64,000 bases of DNA from a virus: positions 62,001-126,000 of IMG/VR virus record IMGVR_UViG_3300027754_005796; one strand, given 5' to 3'. The notes under the pieces were generated by a model, which had not been told where the DNA came from, searched no databases, and was given only the letters and a program-made list of their open reading frames with translations. Shown here piece after piece: positions 63,731-64,000 of the stretch. Position 1 is the stretch's first letter. Every line of letters starts with the position of its first letter. Both the position numbers and the translations under genes were made by a program.

Positions 63731-63946
63731 TTAGGCCGTTTCTGCGGATATTTGTCCGATGGGGAAGAGTGTTTCACCGTTCGTTGTTTCTAGTTCCGAG
63801 CGTATCACGGTAACCTTTTTATCTGCTTCAATCCCTAACCTGACTTTGTTTCTGTTGTCGATCCTAACAACTGTGATTCTGATGTCCTCTTGACCGGGTT
63901 GTTTCAGAATGATAACTTCGTCCTTCTTTCGTGACAGTACCAGCAT
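63731..63946 (-). CDS. csrA: Second CsrA-like translational regulator
   Basis: MLVLSRKKDEVIIL, ITVVRIDNRNKVRLGIEADKKVTVIRSEL contains the CsrA strand order with the N-terminal RNA-binding LSRK and the VxRxEL arginine. It differs from the copy at 57494 by a longer strand 1-2 loop (KQPGQEDIR) and a ~18-residue C-terminal tail. Both features are common in CsrA of planctomycete-like genomes. With two paralogues the phage could form mixed dimers or target different mRNAs. The sequence upstream on the minus strand has a TATAGT box. Confidence 0.88.
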   Translation of the reverse strand: MLVLSRKKDEVIILKQPGQEDIRITVVRIDNRNKVRLGIEADKKVTVIRSELETTNGETLFPIGQISAETA

Positions 63947-64000
63947 TTTTATTCCTTTCGTGCCAAAGTCCTTGTACTATATTAAAGAAGTATGTATCCT

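Noticed and set aside
1-64000. Amber recoding (alternative genetic code)
   Set aside because: Several genes end naturally in TAG and large genes contain no in-frame TAG, so the standard code is used. A CUA tRNA, if real, would act only as a suppressor.
1-64000. CRISPR array or insertion sequence
   Set aside because: No regularly spaced direct repeats, no transposase and no flanking terminal inverted repeats were seen. The only tandem repeat is the 2 x 33 bp unit within a coding sequence.

Overview
This 64 kb, AT-rich, gene-dense window looks like part of the genome of a very large tailed bacteriophage (jumbo-phage type), not a bacterial chromosome. Genes are packed with ATGA or short overlaps and run in long same-strand blocks. 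Most encode unknown small proteins. The recognisable genes form a typical large-phage mix: dUTPase, PhoH with an intein, endonuclease VII, HNH nucleases, a ParB-like protein, a phage sigma factor, tRNAs, translation factors, chaperone parts, many glycosyltransferases and methyltransferases, and putative virion proteins. No terminase, major capsid, polymerase or portal is visible. Some genes (a long-tailed ClpS, a small secreted Gly/Cys-rich protein, a peptidase-MA-like secreted protein, two CsrA homologues) resemble planctomycete proteins, so a planctomycete-like host is a guess, not a conclusion.

Layout. 0-8 kb: ribosomal protein bS21, a ribbon-helix-helix protein, peptide deformylase, an adenylate-forming enzyme, a lipoprotein, a deaminase-fold protein without zinc ligands, a putative virion protein and initiation factor IF3. 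8-14 kb: GroES-like co-chaperonin, DnaJ, dUTPase, a glycosyltransferase coupled to a 2OG-Fe(II) oxygenase, and a metallopeptidase. 14.3-19 kb: a hairpin-rich non-coding stretch, PhoH interrupted by an apparent class 3 intein, and putative structural genes. 19-26 kb: amidoligase, sigma factor, secreted and membrane proteins, metallophosphoesterase. 26-40 kb: a surface-chemistry region with two 2OG oxygenases, many methyltransferases and glycosyltransferases, two sugar epimerases/dehydratases, lectin-like proteins, endonuclease VII and ClpS. 40-42 kb: an HNH nuclease, a tRNA-Gln whose anticodon loop is split by a second tRNA-like gene, a tRNA-Arg and an HNH-family remnant. 42-51 kb: three tandem paralogous ~900-980-residue proteins with repeated SH3/KOW-like segments. 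51-64 kb: peptidyl-tRNA hydrolase 2, HNH, BCS1-like AAA ATPase, more glycosyl/methyltransferases, CsrA, SprT-like protein, a minimal nucleotidyltransferase ligase, ParB-like protein and a second CsrA.

How the genes may work together. bS21, IF3, deformylase, PTH2, tRNAs and two CsrA proteins point to control of host translation. GroES-like, DnaJ, ClpS and an AAA ATPase point to control of protein folding and turnover. Sugar-nucleotide enzymes, glycosyltransferases, methyltransferases and hydroxylases point to decoration of virion proteins or host surface.

The most unusual signal is the nested tRNA at 41153-41296. Every helix of an outer tRNA-Gln(UUG) is intact, but its anticodon loop holds a 72-73 nt tRNA-like insert. 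Normal end maturation of the inner tRNA would release two ligatable halves of the outer one. A small ATP-dependent ligase-family protein is encoded at 61316-61951.
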